This document shows, piece after piece, positions 11,567-23,898 of a stretch of DNA of 64,000 nucleotides. Below the pieces are notes generated by a model. That model was not told the DNA's origin, ran no database searches, and saw only the letters and a list, made by a program, of their open reading frames with translations. The stretch is from Punica granatum. Its lineage: Eukaryota; Streptophyta; Magnoliopsida; Myrtales; Lythraceae. The stretch covers positions 14,058,001-14,122,000 of the forward strand of contig NC_045131.1 of the NCBI RefSeq assembly GCF_007655135.1, in the 5' to 3' direction. How positions within the stretch are numbered: position 1 is the first letter of the stretch; each line of letters begins with the position of its first letter. The position numbers and the translations under genes are program-made.

Positions 11567-14500
11567 TCAGACATTGCTGTCCTGTGGATTGGATTTACAT
11601 GTATGCAGCATGAAGTTGCATGCTGCTACAGCCTCCCCAACCGTGAGATAAATCCATTCCTGGCCTAGGCTTTCAATGAACTTCGACTTGTCGAGCTTCT
11701 TTATCACCTCGCTTCTTGGGTTCGCCAGCATGAGCTGTAAAGAGATGCAATAACCGCAGCCCACAATGTCAATGAATGAGGGATGTAACAGAGCAGACAG
11801 CCAGTTATATCCTGCTATGCTTATAAAGTTATAGCGATCAGGTGAGAAAGCATTTGTACCTTTAAGTCCATTCGATCGCTGTTCTTCTTGATCTCCTGCA
11901 GCATCGTGATCCCGCTTGTATCGATGCTACCTACCGCTGCAAAAAGTGGTGAAAACAATATTAGCCACGCCAAGCTTGAATAGAAACATTAACGTAAACT
12001 CCTTGTAGAGGAACGCGAACAAATTTTGGACCTACCGCTCATATCAAGTATGACATACTGCAACGTAGCTTTCAGCTTGTCTTCTACTTCTTCGTAGATC
12101 CATCTTGTAATCCTGCAAGCAAGATAAGTCGGGTTTAATGTAGCATAATATCTGCCATCTGACACATCTGGATGGTACTTGGTTTGTCAGGGACAAGCTA
12201 ATCATACCTCTCTCTTAAGTAGTTTGCGTTGGCAAAGTAGATTGACCCATCGATCTGAAGAATGAGAACTCCCGGGACTTTGGTTGCGTTCGGGTACTGA
12301 TCGATGCTTCGATAGATCATAGAATTGGGAATGTTGCCCAATGCAGTTGTTCTTGGCCTTGCTACGGAGATGAGCACTCTTAGCAGGGACATACTAACCT
12401 GCATGAAGAACAAATCTTTCCAATTTATTTACAAAATTCTCGAGGATTAACTCAAAGCCGAATTGATGATAATAAGTAGATTCTTGAGCAAATAGCATGA
12501 GTTTTAAGATTACTTACTGCTACGACTAAGCCGATCTCGACGCTACCAAACACGACCCCAATGTATGAGCTGATGCACACGACGAAGTCGAACTTGTCAA
12601 GCTTCCAGAGGTGGAAGGCCGCCTCGTAATCGATGAGGCCGAGCATGGCGGTGATTATGATGGAGGACAGCACCACGAGCGGTGTGTAATGGAACAATGG
12701 TGTGAGGAACAGCAGTGTTATCATCACCGCCGTGGCCATGACGATGTTGGACACTGCGCTCTTGCATCCCGCATTGAAGTTTACCGCAGTCCTCGAGAAC
12801 GGGCCTGCAGTTCAATTGCAATTATGGAATCCGGCTTAGTGTCTTTCATGGTAAGGATTTCGAAACAACAGTTGAATGTGAAGGGTACCCGAGGTTAAGT
12901 AGCAAGAAGTGCAGGAGCCAGCCATGTTCATCATCCCAAAGGCAATCATCTCTTTGTTGCCATCAATGTGATAGTTCTTGAACATTGCAAAACTTCTCCC
13001 CACAGCAATTCCTTCCTGCAATTCATTTTTTACCTTTTTTATGATGTTTAATAAGAAATACAAATTCTTTTTTTTTTCCCCGATGAGGCCAGGTATAGAT
13101 ACACCGAAGATTTTTTATGTGTGAATGGGTTGGACAGACTTGGGTTGGATTATATTAGATAGTAGCAGCATGATAGTATATATGAGGAGGCTGGACTTAC
13201 AGCGAGAGCAATGACACCGGTGATTATGCCGGTTTTGATGGCGGTGGTCAGGTGTGGCGAACCAAATGCCAGCTCCGTCACGGTCAGCGGGTTCAGCCCT
13301 TTCTTCAGGTGTCCGATCTGAAGGAATCAAAAGTCAAAGAAAGTATTGACATCAGCCTAGATTATCAATGTCCTGCGCATATCTTTGTGCAGGCAATTCC
13401 TCGAACTTTAGCACTCAATCGATCCCATTAGAAACGGACCTACGCACTTCATCATTGATCCGGTTTATGAACTTATCTTCAGGTTTATTGAGATCCATGA
13501 CTTAATCAAAAGGTGTTGGATTTGAACAACATATAATTACCACTTGAACGCCATGTTTCTCAGCGTGGGTTAGATAGACGAGAACGCTTCCCAAGATAAC
13601 CGACGTGAGAGGAGCCATCGCGTTTATCCAGAAGAAGGCTGGCTTTCTCTTGCTCTGCGAATTTGTACAAATACAAATTAAACCATATTGGCCATCATTT
13701 GAGTACGCTTACAGTCACTAAGCTGGAACACATAGAAGGAACATATGTACGTATGTAATCTTTTCTTTGTCATGGTGATTTATATGAATCGAGCTCATCC
13801 ATCTGGTAAATGAATGATCAAATGTGACCGAATGAAGAAACGGAAGTATTCGTTCGTAGTTTTGCTTGAAAATCAAGAGTTTTGGTGTACGATTTGTTCT
13901 AAACACGTTTCTTTCCTCTTTTTTTTTTTGAATAAGTAAAATTACAAATTGAACGTCCAAAGTGGGGCTCTAAACACATTGAGTTTGAGTGAAGGTAACT
14001 TTGCTCTAAATTCTGGGGTTTCAAGAGTTTTTTTACCTCCTAAATGGGTCCAATTTTTCAAAATTTTCCCAATTAATTTAATTATAAGCAGATAAAGCCT
14101 GCATCGGTTTGTTACTTATCGTACTCGGTGGTTTCTTTTCTCATGAGCACTATAATCTTGGCTTATTCGTCTCCATTCCACTTTCTACTTCTTTTTTTTT
14201 TTAATCTTTAGTTGTGTAATCAAACAGGTAGTAATCTAAAAAAGAGCATAGTCTCGTGGTATGAGCTCTCACTAAATAATTTGGGAGTTTTAGATTCAAT
14301 TCTCGTGACGGGACTATTCATACCCTTTTATTAAGTTTTCTATTTTTTTTTATATAAGATTCATGAGTCTCTCTTTAAAATTTCAGGTCAACAATTTCAA
14401 AACTCAATTTCGTTTTAACTTATCTTCTACAATTAACTAAAATAGTGACAAGCCCTTAGTTATTGAGAAATCTCCCCTTGCATAGATGAATGTTTTATGG

Positions 14501-17191
14501 TGATGATGTAGTTGTTCTTCCATATTTTATATATCAATAAGAAAAATGAAAAACAAACTATATAGTATTTTTCATTCAAAGTTATTAACAATCTTCTTCA
14601 TCAATGTGCCATTTAATGTTTCAATATATACTCGGATCAGTCTTCGGTAATAGACTGGGAACACCTGATGTCTCATTACAGAAGTAATTAAAATTCGACA
14701 CTCGAAAGTCGAGACACTTAATAGTTTAATTGTGTTCTAAAACTGGTGAGCCAACCCATCTGAAAATTGTCAAAAAATATCATGATGATCTTGTGTGGAT
14801 TTGAATTAACAGAAGGCGTACGATATGATAGAATGCGACGAAAGAAACATGCGGATGGCGGGGACTAGGTAATTGAATACCAAATGATGAGTACACTTAC
14901 GAAGTATCTAGTGAGCAAGAGGAAGAAGAGGAAGCAGCAACCCAGAAGGCCACTCTCCCATCTCCACTGCAAAACCAACACACATGATTTAATACATATA
15001 ATTAAATCATATTAGCACGGAAGATAATATAATCTTAATTAATAAATTAGCAATTAATTAATAAGGAAAATTTATTAAAATTACCTGGTGGACTTGAGTA
15101 AAGATAGAGTGAAGGACAGAAAGAACATCGGTCTCGTGAGTGAAGTGAACTAATCCTAGGATGCCTTTGAGCTGTTGAAGACACACAACAGTGGCTGCGC
15201 CCCCCATGAACCCCACTATCGTTGCATGCGACAGGAAATCCACTATGAACCCTAGCCTGCATCAATTTCATTATGTTATATTTTCTTTGTTCTCTCTCTC
15301 TTTTTATTTTTTATTTCATTTAATTTTAGCTACGGAACGAGGAAAGAGAAAATTGATTTCATCTCTAAAGAAGACATGAAAATATTACCTTCTATGAGGC
15401 TATATAATTTTTCTTTCCTTGATGATTAAAAAATATATGTATATGTAGAGCTTTGTACAAGCCGATATATTGCATAACTATGGTCCTTTCTTTTTCTTTA
15501 TAGAGTACTTCAAGCCGAAGCCGGTCCTAGCTTTGGAGTTTGGAGGGCAGTGAAATTAAGAGAGCATTTAATGGCCAGGCCGAGGATAAAAATGCATATC
15601 ATTATTGAAAAATCAAAAAGTTTAAGTTCGATTCTCATCAATGGGTATGACATATATGCTTCTATGTAAATTTTTACATCGTTGTATCAGATCATCTATC
15701 TCCTTATAACAAAATAAAAAGAAGAAAAAAAAAAAGAGACCTGAATGAAATCTCGGGTGTGGACAAACTGCTGTAATATTGTTGTCTAATATTATTACCG
15801 TCTTCAGTTAACTTGGTCTTTGAAGCATCGACCATCCTCATCAAAATCCACATATGGACACAAATCTCATTTTATGTTTTCCTAAAAATCATCGGATAAC
15901 AAGCTTCTTGGAATTAATGCGGGTGACACTTTTTATCTATAAAAAAAAAAAATTGCAGTGACACTTTGTTCAATTAATTTGTACATCTGATATCATGTTT
16001 GATTCCTATATTTCTGGCTTCTGTTTCTTCCTTATTCGTAACCTTCTATTATATCTTCCGTCCTCGGGGAAAAGAAGAAAGAAAAATGAAGAGTATGCGA
16101 CGAACTACTAGACATAACTATTTTCTAGTTAAGAATCTTTTTGGGAAAGAAATCGTTGTCAAATATTGTCCAAGGTGACATGTTTGGCGTTGTGTAATGG
16201 CCCTAAATTCTAAGCAAGAGGTAACATCTGAAGTCGGTTGTCATATGTTCCAGACACGACCTACTATCAATTTCGTTTTTGTTTGCCTGACACAGAATTA
16301 TCCGCACCAGATATTTTATACTGTCCGTCTGTTTGCAAGAGTAGTAGTAGTAATAATAATAATAAAGTAACACGACGATGACAGCAATAATAATAATGAT
16401 AATAATAATTTATTATGCATGATTTTAGAGAAACATAAATCAAGCAAAGGGGAGAGAGAAGGACCAACTGACCTTAAGAAGCCAAGAGAAGCTTGGAAGA
16501 CACCGGCGAAGAAGGTGGCGGTGAGTGCCAGCTGAACGTACTGTCTTTGGTGTTCCACAGGGCTGACCTCCTTCCCCAGCATCGATGATATCAGCAGCGA
16601 CGCCACCGCCACTGTCCCCACTGCCAGGTCCCTCGAGCTCCCCAGCATTGCATATATCAACGGTGGAACGAAGCTTGAATCTGCAAAAAATCTATTGTTG
16701 TCAGTTGGTTGCTCGTGCAACGCTACATTATGTATCCATATGGACTTGAAGAGCATATGATATGCTAGTGTTGGAACTTTCTTAACCGCAATGGCATCGT
16801 AAAATTAATTAGTGATGTTATTGACTATTGTGGATCTTACGTTAATTTGATGTTAATGAAACTTACATAATCCTATGATAGGTGGCAAGCTGGCGAGGTT
16901 GGCGTAACTAATGCCCTGAGGCACCGCAAGGCTGGCGATGGTGATCCCGGCCACAAGATCGGCCTTGAAGGAGTTGAAGGTGTAGCGAGGGGCCCACTCG
17001 AGGATCGGGATGAAGTATTGGAGGCCAAGAACAAGCTTCCGGGGCGTGGGCTGGCCATGGAGCTGCCTGAACGGGTCGTCAGGAAAGAAGGTCTCCTTCA
17101 CAGTGGACCTGAGCGACTGGAGGAAGGGCTTTGATGGTGGGATGGAAACTCTGTGAGGGCACTCATAGTCCATGTTACCCATGTTACCCAT
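11567..17191 (-). CDS. Group 3 sulfate transporter (SULTR3;1/3;2-like), complete, 12 exons
   Basis: Minus-strand exons 17191-16867, 16680-16473, 15256-15085, 14966-14901, 13654-13541, 13317-13201, 13015-12889, 12804-12518, 12398-12208, 12112-12036, 11936-11860 and 11734-11567 join in frame to 642 aa. All introns are GT-AG, and an in-frame TAG lies 9 nt upstream of the ATG. The product is an SLC26/SulP proton-coupled anion transporter: cytosolic N-terminus, multispan membrane domain (about residues 75-490) with signature blocks SYANLASLPPI, GLYSSFVPPLIYAMLGSSRD and ALAEGIAVGRSFAMFKNY, then a C-terminal STAS domain (about 510-635) with LDMSAVGSIDTSG, where T568 matches the conserved STAS phospho-acceptor. 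Many residues match Arabidopsis SULTR3;1 and 3;2 (VVCLQQLKG, FHYTPLVVLSSIII). Group 3 members include plastid and plasma-membrane proteins; location here is undetermined. The STAS linker after RWIYEEVEDKLKA is a few residues shorter than usual. Confidence 0.95.
14240..14400 (+). mobile_element. Possible degenerate tRNA-derived SINE in SULTR intron 4
   Basis: An A-box-like 'tcgtggtatgagctctc' (14253-14269) is followed about 35 bp later by a B-box-like 'tttagattcaattctcgtg', the layout of a tRNA-derived SINE head. The tail is AT-rich. No clean target-site duplication was found, so this is suggestive only. Confidence 0.3.
15570..15720 (+). mobile_element. Possible SINE-like fragment in SULTR intron 2
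   Basis: The words 'aagttcgattctcatc' (15624-15639) and 'atgggtatgac' resemble the B-box and downstream segment of the SINE-like sequence at 14240-14400. The A-box side is weak. Probably an old, diverged copy. Confidence 0.22.
16340..16412. repeat. Trinucleotide (TAG/TAA)n tract in SULTR intron 2
   Basis: Imperfect runs of gta/taa triplets at 16341-16364 and 16386-16411, interrupted by a short GC-rich piece. They lie about 60 bp inside the intron from the donor of exon 2 (16473) and do not affect the coding exons. Confidence 0.7.
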
Positions 17192-17417
17192 AATTCGCTA
17201 GGATTCCGATGTGAAGTCGACGCGTATTTGGTTTTATAATCGAGTATTCACTCGACCGGCTAGCTATCGAAGGTGAAAAGTTATATGTTTAGTTCCCTTA
17301 TGGATTAGGGGTCTACTACTAAATATATAACTCAAAGGAAGAGAATTGGGCAATTCGGCCTAGCCAATGGTTGTTGGGAGAGTTGAGAGCGTGTAGTGGG
17401 AGTATGGGGGCTTGGGG

Positions 17418-17425
17418 TATATATA
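17418..17425 (-). promoter_or_regulatory. TATA box of the SULTR gene
   Basis: The minus strand reads CTATATATA inside a C-rich context 227 bp upstream of the SULTR ATG. A start 25-35 bp downstream would fall near 17385-17395 and give a 5' UTR of about 195 nt. The motif and its position are typical of a plant TATA promoter; the start site itself is inferred. Confidence 0.6.
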
Positions 17426-17481
17426 GGGGAAAGGTGATGAGGAGGATAAGTCATCTCAGACATCATTGCTTCCGAATGTGC

Positions 17482-17490
17482 GCCACGTGG
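17482..17490. promoter_or_regulatory. G-box (GCCACGTGG) upstream of the SULTR gene
   Basis: A palindromic CACGTG core in the context GCCACGTGG lies about 60 bp upstream of the TATA box. This is the classic target of plant bZIP and bHLH factors and the core of ABA-response elements. It suggests light, stress or ABA input to this transporter, but a partner coupling element was not identified. Confidence 0.5.
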
Positions 17491-17549
17491 GGCATAAAAT
17501 CGGTTTAGACCCAAGCAGTTCAAAGAGGGCAAGAGTTGGCTAATAAAAA

Positions 17550-20150
17550 TTTTATAAATATATATAATCGACTTGAAGGTAGTTCACGTATGTTTCTTTT
17601 AGATAAGATCTCAAAATTGAGTCTTATTAATGGAGAAAATTTATAACGGAGTGAGTTTTACCTTTTAATGAGCTGATTTGGCTCGAACTTAAAGACAGTT
17701 TGGGCGTAGAAAATCTTAAATGGCCAAGAAGAATGTAAATGGTCCTACATTACAATGACGTGGTAAGAAAAAACCAATTAGATCGTCTCAATTAAGAACG
17801 GCCATGACAATTATTCAAGTGAATAACGCTCATTCTTTTGTTTGCTGTAAAGTGATTGGTGTTTCCTCACACTACGTAACGAGATACGATCACTAAAGAA
17901 TTTCTTGTTGGAGTCTATTTAATTTCCGGATATCAATGGTACACAAAAAAAAATTCTATATATAGTACCCCTTCACTCAGTTGAAGGTAGATCTGCCTAT
18001 ATAATTTAATAAAATTCCTGAATGTCATGAGGCATAAAATAAGTTTTTGATGGAAAAAAAATTCAGGACTTGAAGAGTTTAACATTTTAGCTTTTCAATA
18101 TGGCTTGAACTTGGACTAGTATAGGAAAATTGGACTTTTGGATATAAGATAGTGCCTCATCGAAATTAATAAGGTTGCGGAGAAAAGAGTTTCATTTAGT
18201 CTCCAAACATTATGTTTGTCCTCAATGTTATATTTTTGGCCCAAAAAGGATTTTTCATAAAAAAAATATTAGATAAATGTAAAGCATTAAAAAATAAAAG
18301 AAAAAGGAGAATGGGGGATTGCAATTTTCAGGAAGAGGTTGAGGGATCGATAAGGGCATTGTCGATGATCACTGTGATTCTTGATTTTGGATGAAGGGGG
18401 TGGGCCTGTCGGCCCCATCTTAGTCAAGGATAAGAGAGGAGGAGGGGATGGTAATAGGACCTCTTCGGCAACCTCTATCGTCCATGAAATGAAATGAAAG
18501 AATAAGATGTGATCCGTTCTATTAATTCTGACCGGCCATATCAGAGGTAGTCAGAAAATTCTCAAAACCTTAACTGAAAGAACAGAAAAATATCCTCAAA
18601 AGTTTGATTCAGAAAACCCACAAGTAACACATGGAATGTCGTCAACTTCTATTGACTCCCGCACCCACTACATCCTGTCAAGATGTAATTAGACTCAAAT
18701 TAGTCCACGTTTATGCACTATCTGATGCGGTAGAAGATGCGGTAATTTTATGTTATTTCAGAGTTTTTATAAATTTTAGTAAAAATTTTTTTCTTTCGTT
18801 GTAATTTCCTTAAATAGTTTATCTATTTCTTTGTAATTTCGTTTATTCCTATTTAAGCGATGTAAGTTATAGGGTTAAAGGCAGTTTTTTTGGATGAATA
18901 AAATTTCGAGAGAATATTTTCTCTATTTTCCAAATTCGACATTGATTGAATCAACGAATTTGATACACATTTCCTAGTATTCGTAGAATCAACTGGTTAT
19001 AAAAGATTATTTTCTGACATTCGTGTGCGCATCAACAAATTATAATTGTCGTTTAATTTCGCTACTTCACTATTCCTCTCTTTAATCTTTGTACACGCTT
19101 AATTAACATCTTATGTGCCTCTCTAGCTTCGTGTATATATATATATATATATATGTATGTATATGAACAAAAATAGTAAGCAAGAAATTTCGTGGCACGT
19201 ACCTGTAGGTTTTCACTGTTCGCAAAGTTTGAGCACTACACGTGGTGGTTGACTGATTGCCAGACAACATAATTCGAGAAGATACAGGAAACATTGTAAA
19301 GGGCAACACACTGTTGGGCATTATTATAGATATATGACTAGTTAGGAGTATGTATATACCCACTCTATCGTATTTTAATCAGAATTATTAACTTATTAAC
19401 ATGGACCCAACTTGACGGATATAATATGGCAATTTTAGCAAAAAGCTATTGCTTTACAAAGATTCATGCCAACAATACGCCTACCATATTCGATATTTGT
19501 GGAAAATCATGGAGACGGATATTGTGGGGGGGGGGGGGGGGGCGGCGGCGGCTCCAGTCCCGATAGAGAGGGCCTCCTCCACTAGTCATTGCCCCTAACA
19601 GCGGTCGCTGGAGGAGCCGGAGGCATTCCGACCTTGCCTTGGGGCAAGTTCGATTGGAAGTCTCATGGGAATCTTAAGACTATCTTTTTATTTATTTTTA
19701 TTTTTTAAAACATTTTCCGATTTTTTGTTTTTTGGATATTGCAATTTTTCAACATGACAATATTATTTTTAGCTCCACATTTGACGTCACCACGCTAAAG
19801 CGATTCATAAGAGTGTTGATAGGGCAATTCTAAAACGAAGATTGTTGTCATTTTGGAAACCATATAGGGGTGGTTTGTAACATTTACTCTTTCTTTTTTT
19901 GTGATTAAGTTGATAATGATCAAAATTTTATATGCTTATCAATGCTTATGAATGATATATGAAAAAGCAATATGGAATCGATCGCCGGGGTGAAAAAAGA
20001 AGTGATTGAACTTTGTGTGGAGATTATAACATGCCATTCCGGTTTCCTTTAAATTGTGCTAATTAATGTGCTTACAAGTTATTTCCATTAAAACTGATTA
20101 TTGCATGAACAATATTGACTACTTGAAGACAATTACATCTTTCAGGGTTG
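17550..20150. other. AT-rich intergenic with LTR-like remnant, (TA)n and poly-G
   Basis: No gene is supported. At about 18700-18970 the sequence has the look of an LTR 3' region: 'tgtaatttc' words, 'aagttatagggtt', an AATAAA-type 'gaataaaatttcgag' and 'tctattttcc'. No termini or TSD were found. A (TA)n tract lies at 19133-19154. A run of about 17 G at 19526-19542 opens a GC-rich patch (19543-19640) in otherwise AT-rich DNA. Confidence 0.4.
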
Positions 20151-20151
20151 T

Positions 20152-20225
20152 GATTGAAGTGGTAAGGCTCGTCCCTTCAGGCAGAAGGCTTGGGTCGTAG
20201 TTCTCAGGGTATGCATTGGAGCTAT
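20152..20225 (+). mobile_element. Possible SINE head (A-box and B-box like words)
   Basis: 'gaagtggtaaggctcg' (20156-20171) resembles an RNA polymerase III A-box and 'cttgggtcgtagttctca' (20189-20206) a degenerate B-box at about the spacing found in tRNA-derived SINEs. No A-tail or TSD was confirmed. Confidence 0.3.
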
Positions 20226-21686
20226 GGCTCGACCGCATATAAAAACATGGTAATGAAATTTCTCATTGGCGAAAAATGTCATTTGCAATAATAAGATGAT
20301 ATTAATGATAAAACATAATTTTTTTTATTACAAAGGAGCCTTGTTAGCTCAAATATTATAAAGAAATGAAAACTTTTATAAAGCATACGAGTTTTCATCG
20401 TTATGGAAAAATAACATATGATTCATTAGCAAATAACAAGACCATTTGACTTTTACCAGGATTGACGGTTATTTTTTACCACTCCCAAAGGTTGACGCGC
20501 GTCATGATTTTGACCGGCATCGTCTGCTTCGAAAAATCTTAAGCGATTTCTCTCTCCCTTCTTTTTTTAAACCTGAAATATCCAGACTTAACCCGATTAA
20601 TTTTCGGAACTCCGTGAACTCTTAGTGGAGCACGAATTTAATAATCATGTCAAAGATATTCAGGTGATTTCAAAGGGTTTTGAATTCGAAATCGAATAGA
20701 TACTTGAACTTCTCTGTAATTATTACGCCAAACCTGTTTGAGTTCATAAAGCGATTTCTCAGTTCGCTGTATGTGTAGCTTTTCCCCCACTAAACTGTAT
20801 TGCCTACATTTGCTTACCAGCTGAAGGAGAAAATCTTAAATTAATGATCCTACGTTATATTGACGTTAAAAAAATTAATGTAAATTCTTAAATGAAAATA
20901 ATTATGGCAATATTCGATTAGCACAAATTCTCTTATTTTGATAATTTAATTGATATTTTCTCTCGTAAATGACGAGGTAGGATTACTCAAAATTTTTAGA
21001 GACAAATTCTTTAAAAAATTGCGAAAAAAGATCTTTGCTAATACTGATTCATTGATCTGGAATCAGAAAGTCCTAACTGTCCCATAATTTCCTCTTCTTC
21101 CATCGAGACCATGGGTTTCTCATTAAAAAAAGAAACAAGAAAAAAAGAAAAGATAGAGCCATGATATTTACAGAAAGCATTTTAGTCCAAAAGAGTAAAC
21201 TCGGAATCCAACACTCTCAGTTGCTGTATGAACACCACTGCTTTCTGATGAAGAATTACAGCTGTTCCATGCCTCTCTATACTTTTGCACCTACCAATTC
21301 GGATGATTCAGCATTGCTCCACCTTAAAAAGAGTTTAATACTACAACACTAGTGGAGATATCCAAATATTTATGTATGTATACAGTATATGTACATACAT
21401 ATCTGTATTATATATAAAAAGTATGAGCACTTTGAAGATATTTCTCTAATTTTTATAATTCTGAAAATGCCCTAATACCGATCAGGAACAATTTGGCCGT
21501 AGTTTGGGTCAATTTTATACCGATCCCTCAGCCCTCCAAATCCGGTCACTTCAATGTTGAGCACTGTCAGGAGTAACAATGGACCACCCAATGCATTAAT
21601 TACTATATTGAACTGTCCCGTCTTGTATTTCAAAGAAAATTTGAAGACATTGAGGCAAGAATTCCACATGGCAATCAAGACGTTTA

Positions 21687-22381
21687 GGCTTTGTTTGATA
21701 ATGGAGTGGAATTTAACTCAATCCCGTTCTAATTATAAAAAATTATTTTTATTTAGAATTATAATGATTGTGTTATTGAATTATGAGAAAAAGTGAGAAA
21801 AAAGGGTAAATTACAAAAAAAAACCCAAGTTTTGTAAAATGTCTCAATTTTGTCCTAAATTTTGTTTTGTAAAAAAAACCATAAGTTTTCTAAAATGTCT
21901 AAAAAATGACCTCCGTTATAACTTCCGTCAATTTTTGCTGCTGATAGTGGGTCCCTTTAATAGTCCACGTAGGTCACACGTAGGCTAGTGGGTCCCTTTA
22001 ACAGTCCACGTAGGTCACACGTAGGCAAAAATTGACGGAAGTTATAACGGAGGTCATTTTTGAGACATTTTAGAAAACTTATGGTTTTTTTTGTTACAAA
22101 ACAAAATTTAGGACAAAACTGAGACATTTTACAAAATTTGAGTTTTTTTTTTGTAATTTGCCCGAGAAAAAATGATGAATAGTTGAGAGAAAGTAATGAT
22201 TGTGTTGTTGAATTGTGGAAAAAGTAATAAATAACTGAGAATATTTAGTATTAAAAATTGAATTGAATGGTAGTTATGATAAAAAAAATTGAAGAAAAAA
22301 TGAAATAATAATAATTGTGTTGTTAAATTGAAGATAATAGGAGTTAAATAGAGTAGAATTACTCACTTGCCAAACAAGTCT
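21687..22381. mobile_element. Tourist-like MITE (TSD TTA) interrupted by a Mutator-type MITE
   Basis: Outer element with inverted termini: the left end 'ggctttgtttgataatgg' pairs with the complement of the right end 'gccaaacaagtct', and further in 'ggaatttaactc' pairs with 'gagttaaatagagtag'. It is flanked by tta at 21684-21686 and 22382-22384. Removing the nested 360-bp element and one 9-bp TSD copy leaves about 326 bp, a normal MITE size. A 3-bp TTA TSD with 'GGC(T)TTGTTTG' termini fits PIF/Harbinger (Tourist). Confidence 0.8.
21804..22163. mobile_element. Mutator-type foldback MITE with 9-bp TSD
   Basis: A 360-bp element whose two halves are almost perfect inverted repeats of roughly 140 bp, starting 'gggtaaattacaaaaaaaa' and ending in the complement 'ttttgtaatttgccc'. 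It is flanked by identical 9-mers gagaaaaaa at 21795-21803 and 22164-22172. Long terminal inverted repeats with a 9-bp TSD are the hallmark of Mutator-like elements. The loop carries a 41-bp direct duplication ('tagtgggtccctttaa...cacgtaggc' twice, 21946-22025). It is inserted inside the Tourist-like MITE. No coding capacity. Confidence 0.9.
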
Positions 22382-22460
22382 TTAATTTGCGAGATCAAGT
22401 ATTATAACGCTTGTTGATTAGAATAAATTATGACCACTCGATAAGCCAAGTAGTACTGCT

Positions 22461-23898
22461 TAGGGGTGTACACGGATACCGAGTATACCTGAAACCGATC
22501 GGAACCCGCCCGGTAGGATAGAGTCCGAATAGCTCGTATCGAAAATGGAGTAGGGTCCGGGTATTAAAATAAGGAACCGGTGAAAATCGGTTTCGATTTC
22601 GGTTCCTGCCCAGAGGGTACCCAGAACTGGAACCGGAACCGGAACCAAATATTAAAAAAAAAAAAGAAGAGAAAGAGTAAAGTTAACAGAAGCCCTTGGC
22701 ACTTATAGTCGCGAAAATTTCTTATAGTCTCCATTCTTTCTCCGAGACAATTTCTCTCTCTCGCTCTCTATTGCCAACCCCGACTCTTCAGAGGCTCCAT
22801 TCCGTCTTCGACTCTCTGCGAAGGTAAAGTTCGATACTCGTCGACGGATCTTCGACTAGTGGCTCTCACTCCTTGAGACTGATTGGCTGGTTCTTGCTTC
22901 GTCACCTCATACCTTAGTTATATTTTGTTTGTGGTGATGCATTGCAGTGCTCTGTTGATTGTATGTATTGTAGAAGCTCGATAATGTTGATTGGTGGTGA
23001 TTTCTTCGTGGAGTTAATGCTTAAACTGAGAAATCTGAGACTCTGATTGATGGGTGTTTTTTGAGATTATGCTAACTTAAATTATTTACTTAGTCCAGGT
23101 TTGAGGAGCTCGCGGAGTTTATTTGCAACATATTGGTTAGCTTTATATTTCTCAGTCTTGTGCTATGCATATAATTTATATTGGATCCAAAGGTGTTTGA
23201 TAAAATGCCTCAACTAGCATTTTATGACTTACTATTTATCTGTTGAAACCAAGAGTTGATTTTATAGTCTTGAAGTTTATCTAAGGCTGAAGCCAATCTA
23301 ATCTATTCATTGTGCTTTCCTTATCTTGGAATTTCACTCATTTTTTCTTATTCATCGTGCTTGCCTATTGCATGCGTGTTGCATAGTCTTGCTTCAGTAG
23401 AGTGAGATCCTTGTTCTGCTGGTTATGAAGACGAATTTAGAAATTTTGTTAGCAACTAGGCATTGGTCAGTTGGGAACTGAGAAGTATAGATAAAATGTG
23501 CAAGAAGCTCAAGAATGGCTTGTAGGGTATGCCTTCTCATACTTGTATATTTTCATGTTAGCAGCGATGATGATGATGATGAGGATGAGGATGATATAAT
23601 GGCTCTGCTAGAAGAGCTCGAACGGTTAAAGAAGGAAAGGGCAGAGGAGAAGCTTTGGAAGGTAAGTCAATTCACTTCAAGGAATTGTAATGAATCGAGT
23701 AGATTTCAAACCAGAACAAAAAAATTTACAGGTTTCAACAGGGTACCGGAACCTGTGGTATAATACAGGTTCTGGCTAGGTTTCAGTTCCAGGATTCAAC
23801 ATGATAGGGTTCGGTTTCAAAATCTTGGAACCGGTCCTTTACAGGGTAGGGTCCGAGTATCGTAAAAAAATCAGGGTACTCGAAACCGATCACCCCTA
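22461..23898 (+). mobile_element. Non-autonomous hAT-type element carrying host gene sequence (Pack-hAT)
   Basis: The termini are taggggtg at 22461 and its complement caccccta at 23891-23898. They are flanked by 8-bp near-identical duplications, gtactgct (22453-22460) and atattgct (23899-23906), which differ by two transitions. hAT transposons have YARGG-type short inverted termini and 8-bp TSDs. Subterminal regions (22475-22650 and 23735-23890) are rich in GGAACCGG/CCGGTTCC-like words in both orientations. The centre is different in character: a CT-rich 5'-UTR-like exon (about 22690-22822, donor GTAAAG), intron-like DNA and a CWC15-like exon. It reads as a captured piece of a host gene between hAT ends, with no transposase. 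Confidence 0.75.
23562..23661 (+). pseudogene. CWC15: Captured exon of the splicing factor gene CWC15
   Basis: One exon-like block with acceptor (ttag/gcag) at about 23561-23564 and donor AAG|GTAAGT at 23661. It encodes an Asp/Glu run followed by MALLEELERLKKERAEEKL. This matches the conserved acidic-plus-helical segment of CWC15/Cwf15, a component of the Prp19/NTC spliceosome complex (plant proteins read EALLAELE-IKKERAEEKL there). The N-terminal CWC15 domain (TTAARPTWAPAKG-type) and the C-terminal block are missing nearby, so this is a fragment. It lies inside the hAT-type element, which explains its presence. One change to Trp near the end (EEKLWK, usually EEKLRK) and the lack of partners argue against function. 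Confidence 0.75.

Noticed and set aside
12611..12898. 95-aa plus-strand ORF (His/Gly-rich)
   Set aside because: Antisense of exon 8 of the sulfate transporter.
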